DNA of 64,000 nucleotides from the NCBI GenBank assembly GCA_002715965.1, contig PBAL01000079.1:1-64000 (forward strand), given 5' to 3'. The translations under genes were made by a program, and so were the position numbers. How positions within the stretch are numbered: the first letter of the stretch is position 1; each line of letters begins with the position of its first letter. The notes beneath the pieces were generated by a model. The model ran no database searches. It was not told the origin of the DNA and saw only the letters and a list, made by a program, of their open reading frames with translations. Of the stretch, positions 61,501 through 64,000 are shown one piece after another. The DNA is from Verrucomicrobiales bacterium. GTDB taxonomy: Bacteria; Verrucomicrobiota; Verrucomicrobiia; Limisphaerales; JAYPXF01.

Positions 61501-63362
61501 TCTCAGGGCGGGTGAATTTCATCGAAATGTTGAACGGCCGGACCAACCGTTACGCAAGGGATCCGTTGCAGGGCGTGTTTTGGCGTACGAATCGAACAGC
61601 GTTTGGAACTGGGTCGACGAATATCACGATATCCAATACGCCCGCTGGCGAGACGTATCAGATCATGGTAGGGATGGGCCGTTCACCGATTCAAGGAATG
61701 CCCATTTCAAGTATCTGGCGCGAATTCAGCCTGGATTCATTCAATTCGCGAAACGCGTTGCGTACCGCAGACTTTGAAAACTTCGCCACCCAGATCAACG
61801 GGCCGAGCCGGCGATTGCGAATGCAGGTGCCGTTCAGTCCAACCCGGAAGGCGATGCAGAATCTGACCTTTGAGGCAAATGACCCCCTGGTGCATTACTC
61901 CACCAAGGATCTGGGTGGTTATATTCCGGAAACGGATTTCAGGTTCTATCCCAGCGGAATCAACCCGGGGACAGAACAGATATATATTCGCAATCACAAT
62001 TACGCCTGGGGGGATCGGATTCGGTTTCGGACACTGCAAGGCGGGACCTTGCCACAAGGTCTCACGAACGGGGTTGATTACTACGTCGTAGATGTCGATA
62101 ACACCGATCCGTTCTGGCTTACTTTCTCGCTCACCTATGGTGGACTGCCCGTTGACATTCAGACCTTCGGCAGTGGTGTCTTCGTGGCAATGAGCCAGGT
62201 GACCCTGGGCAATGAGATCATAGCGCTTTCATCCACGAATCAACCGAGAGATATTTTATTGGGGACGCTCGGTAACACCAATGATTCCTATCGGCCTTGG
62301 GGTGGTCATCCAAGGCGCGCTTCGGGAACAACCATATCCGAAGCCAGGGACTATAAATATAATTTGTCGATCAAAGATCCTGCGATCTACGGCACGGAAT
62401 ACTGGAATTTTCCGGAACGTCGATTTCCTTCAATCGGTTGGATGGGCCGAGTGCATCGGGGCACACCTTGGCAGACGATCTACATGAAATCGGCCATTGC
62501 GAACACAAACGTCTGGGACGAATGGGCCGGTTCTTTCATGACACACCCGACGAATGACTGGCAGTTGTTCGACGCTTTTGCGGCCCACCTGAATGACAAC
62601 GCTTCCCGCGGGCTGCTCTCTGTCAATCAGACCAACGCTGCTGCTTGGGCTGCTGTTCTCGGGGGCGTGGTTGCGATAGGGAATTCGCCCCCCTACTATA
62701 CGAACTTTTTTCCGAACAAGGTATCATACACAATCACACCCAATACACATGCGTTTCGATTGATCCATGAGGGTATCGTTGAAACGCATCGTCAACAGGG
62801 TGGATTCCGCCGAATGGGGCATGTTCTCTCTGTGCCGGAACTATCCGTAGGTTCCCCGTTTCTCACTGCAGGTGGGTTGCTATGGCAAGTGGGAGGAAAC
62901 TTTCCGCGTGGGGTCTTCGCTTACCACCGCGGACAGCGATATCGGAGTATCGCAAATCATATCGCGACGAAGGAACTTGAGCCGCCCAATGCAACCCGCT
63001 GGGCTCCGACTTGGGCCGCGACTGAAGAATTGCTCTATGGGTATACCGACGAGATGGTGGAACAGGTGCCGCAGCAGATCATGGGACTGCTGAAGAAGGA
63101 GGAGTATCCAAGGGTGGCCATTTACGCCTTTGGGCAGAAACTCGCCCCTGCCGAGCAGTCCGTTTATCTTTTTCCCGGTGATTTCATGGGCATGGTGACG
63201 AATTACCAGGTGGTGGGCGAGATGGCGTCGAAGACCATCATTCGAATTGAAGGGCTGCCCGAACCCGGCCAGATCCCGTTCCCGAACAACAACAGTTACG
63301 TGCCCACCGTGTTTCCGCGGGTGGTGGTGGAAGATCATCGCCTGCTGACTACCGACCAGTAA
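58560..63362 (+). CDS. Giant GspK-like protein / Verru_Chthon cassette protein A
   Basis: A 1600-residue protein. The N-terminus is pilin-like without Glu5 ('GVALVATLIMLSLVTFMTVA', about 27-46), followed by a 'RRERRAVSATLSQGDARDAM' helix, as in GspK or PilX-type tip proteins. The remaining 1500 residues are Asn/Thr/Tyr/Phe-rich and beta-like, with frequent 'TN' pairs, no Cys cluster, and no enzyme motif I recognise; 'NHNYAWGDRIRFRTLQGGTL' through 'YYVVDV' looks like a repeat domain of phage or surface proteins. Size and position fit the Verru_Chthon A family (TIGR02600). It would be a pilus-tip or secreted-substrate adaptor, by inference. Confidence 0.85.
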   Translation: MKTLNDNSGSPDQWPRVWHASTRKPDGVALVATLIMLSLVTFMTVAFLGVARRERRAVSATLSQGDARDAMHAALEHAQTDLIERLITADDPWSYSLIVSTNFINRTSLVTTLGNQPTDANYPYAATNTLQHQLRNLANLQHLPWVPVWHEDFTNASGDLAYGNGGIEQAYGRFYYDFNQNGFFEPTFSVGYAMPTGGHTFYAEALPGFSYNPTNSSVTGHFVGDPQWIGILQDPTRPHSRENRFVGRYCYLIAPIGKSLDLNYIHNQAKENTNSYTLGGSPSRDAYLRGMGVGSWDLNLGAFISQLNTNNFANTNWIYGPYENLPIPARPAPAPDVALAHAASVLRYRYNNNFSGVASVANMYGGVGVSRLFGIGFDLYSELMPVNLSGVYDLNYQNILNRPWAGGTNTADIVHFQHPNELLQRGGIYNEFAEYLNAVGGDTNDLLQGGYPLQSGFGVRNAEAFHSRYTFYRLMSQLGTDSEPENGRMNLNFDNISTNGNFVSPDNSEIQDGPFKSWSALRFFTNVAQSLLDASVETNVYPRVVGAQTVYVTNYSLGNADPNNFLATNGNRFSGVGLISRNPDGAGGWLPGAFQLGIPQFDGTTNTITYTNNKLMISNIMVYPFNMFTPEVHRLFQVAANLYETAGNAREWDPGISYPPGSRVRRLSRYYNAPGGASAGADPASGGVWVFDEPGAPTVFRPTFRFDSANDIVYLSGFIAESNTAWLSLPYLDIATTNDRFRFLRLPADPLFVNGTNMHIKGIPAIIGARGPARDASGAIVASGLPALNEVTYRPFIGVTRKMELVKTNAADIPRMTNSMYILSVSVDMGAEVWLPYQYTYPRNLELRITNELSLVITNQYGPVLFSRVTNGVVDVVPANTWVPLQAAGSNSIPGNFRTPFRANVDLLRNMAYSTNFPPLPGMTNGGFRPANSALANTAGFTGTNSFQAAELGMVVSNWFSYSAVDTDLNLVVDHVNLTNLSGRVNFIEMLNGRTNRYARDPLQGVFWRTNRTAFGTGSTNITISNTPAGETYQIMVGMGRSPIQGMPISSIWREFSLDSFNSRNALRTADFENFATQINGPSRRLRMQVPFSPTRKAMQNLTFEANDPLVHYSTKDLGGYIPETDFRFYPSGINPGTEQIYIRNHNYAWGDRIRFRTLQGGTLPQGLTNGVDYYVVDVDNTDPFWLTFSLTYGGLPVDIQTFGSGVFVAMSQVTLGNEIIALSSTNQPRDILLGTLGNTNDSYRPWGGHPRRASGTTISEARDYKYNLSIKDPAIYGTEYWNFPERRFPSIGWMGRVHRGTPWQTIYMKSAIANTNVWDEWAGSFMTHPTNDWQLFDAFAAHLNDNASRGLLSVNQTNAAAWAAVLGGVVAIGNSPPYYTNFFPNKVSYTITPNTHAFRLIHEGIVETHRQQGGFRRMGHVLSVPELSVGSPFLTAGGLLWQVGGNFPRGVFAYHRGQRYRSIANHIATKELEPPNATRWAPTWAATEELLYGYTDEMVEQVPQQIMGLLKKEEYPRVAIYAFGQKLAPAEQSVYLFPGDFMGMVTNYQVVGEMASKTIIRIEGLPEPGQIPFPNNNSYVPTVFPRVVVEDHRLLTTDQ

Positions 63363-63463
63363 GAACGGCGGACGATCTGCTGTAATGCTCGGGAATTGAC
63401 CGTATTGCTTGAATTTCCGGCAAATCGCTACTGTAGCGTAAGAATGAAAGAAATGGCCTCAGA

Positions 63464-64000
63464 ATGAAGAATCGTACGTTGTGGATATTGGGTGGGATCC
63501 TGCTTGCCGCAGTCGTGCTGTGGCAGGCCCGGACTCGGAATGACGTGCGAGTGGAGCAGGCGAAATCTTCCACGGTGACAAAATCGGACGGCGGATTCTT
63601 TGCCGAACCAGCTACTGGTAAACGGCAGGCCGGTGCCACCAACTCGAACCTTCTCTCCATTCAGCGTGACCCCGGCTTTCCCTATCGCCTGAAGAATTCC
63701 AGCAAATCTCCTTCCGAAATGTTCCGGAGCGAGACCGGGATAATTCTGCGAAATGCACACATCGAAACCACCGAGCCGCTGGAGCGGTTGGCGATCCCTG
63801 CGCATCTTAAGGCACAGGGGGATCCGGGTGCATATATCGTTCAGGCCAACGGATTTGTGACTGATGAATTCCGGAAGATACTGGAAGAAGCGGGCGCAAA
63901 GATCGTCAGCTACATTCCGCACAACTCGTTCCTGGTAAGCGCGAGCGAGGAGGTAATCAATGGTCTGCGAGTCAACTCGGGAGTGAGGAGAGCCGTTCCG
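63464..64000 (+). CDS. Secreted protein, probably subtilase N-terminal region; cut by window end
   Basis: The first 179 codons of a gene that runs off the window. From ATG 63464: a hydrophobic N-terminus 'LWILGGILLAAVVLWQ' (signal or anchor), a linker, then 'GAYIVQANGFVTDEFRKILE' and 'EAGAKIVSYIPHNSFLVSAS', the pattern of the propeptide-like region before S8 peptidases or large adhesin-like proteins of this phylum. The catalytic domain would lie beyond the end. It follows the giant cassette protein by 101 bases. A 7-codon open frame (63444-63467) overlaps its start by ATGA. Confidence 0.65.
   Translation, partial: MKNRTLWILGGILLAAVVLWQARTRNDVRVEQAKSSTVTKSDGGFFAEPATGKRQAGATNSNLLSIQRDPGFPYRLKNSSKSPSEMFRSETGIILRNAHIETTEPLERLAIPAHLKAQGDPGAYIVQANGFVTDEFRKILEEAGAKIVSYIPHNSFLVSASEEVINGLRVNSGVRRAVP

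Noticed and set aside
1-64000. tRNA, rRNA or riboswitch genes
   Set aside because: No segment showed tRNA-like cloverleaf text, rRNA-like conserved text, or a recognisable riboswitch core by eye; a covariance-model scan would be decisive.

Overview
The window looks like a chromosomal segment from a free-living member of the Verrucomicrobiota. The strongest marker is the block at 54.3-63.4 kb. It encodes five prepilin-like proteins followed by a 1600-residue protein, in an arrangement I recognise as the Verru_Chthon cassette (families A-D were named from Verrucomicrobium and Chthoniobacter). Other support comes from four DUF1501 and DUF1549/DUF1553-type clusters or modules, planctomycete-type cytochrome domains, three sulfatases, DUF1080 and DUF3500 proteins, and several Tat signals. 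No rRNA, tRNA or CRISPR array was recognised.

Region 1 (0-16.5 kb). It starts with a sulfatase cut by the window edge and a secreted DUF1080 protein. Next come a ~900-base decayed stretch and an assimilatory sulfite reductase operon (cysJ, cysI) followed by a LysR regulator of the CysL/YeiE type. A sialidase faces a phytanoyl-CoA-dioxygenase-like gene that is translationally coupled to a sodium:solute symporter. A GC-rich Tat-exported glycoside-hydrolase-like gene follows; its last codons run through the intrinsic terminator of the convergent transketolase gene. A short imperfect repeat occurs three times in the same orientation (about 2.57, 7.82 and 12.07 kb) and brackets the cys block and the sialidase/symporter block. 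An ankyrin gene with an in-frame stop ends the region.

Region 2 (16.5-25.5 kb, minus strand). This is a four-gene operon read DUF1501, PPC-domain protein, DUF1549/DUF1553 haem protein, then cytochrome c-WD40-coiled-coil protein. It has a plausible promoter, an intercistronic hairpin and an intrinsic terminator.

Region 3 (25.6-43 kb). Mixed hydrolytic and accessory genes lie here: a PQQ-type propeller, an alpha/beta hydrolase, an M14 carboxypeptidase, two sulfatases, a SET-domain protein, an O-methyltransferase and an M16 peptidase pair (one with HxxEH, one without). Several genes are broken: DUF3500 by a frameshift, a PDZ-hydrolase by an IS3-type remnant, and a group 4 glycosyltransferase by frameshifts and internal loss.

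Region 4 (43-52 kb, plus strand). A second cluster contains two DUF1549/DUF1553 plus DUF1501 pairs, closed by a WD40 protein. It reuses the modules of region 2 in a different arrangement (LamG insert, coiled coil moved into the DUF1549/1553 protein). A stand-alone methyltransferase of the OvoA C-terminal type follows.

Region 5 (52.8-64 kb). Decayed coiled-coil genes and a BrnT/BrnA toxin-antitoxin pair precede the prepilin cassette. The cassette order resembles gspG-H-I-J-K of type II secretion, but the K-like member is about five times the usual size. The start of a secreted protein that looks like the N-terminus of a subtilase follows. Functions given for the DUF clusters and the pilin cassette are inference from domains and order.
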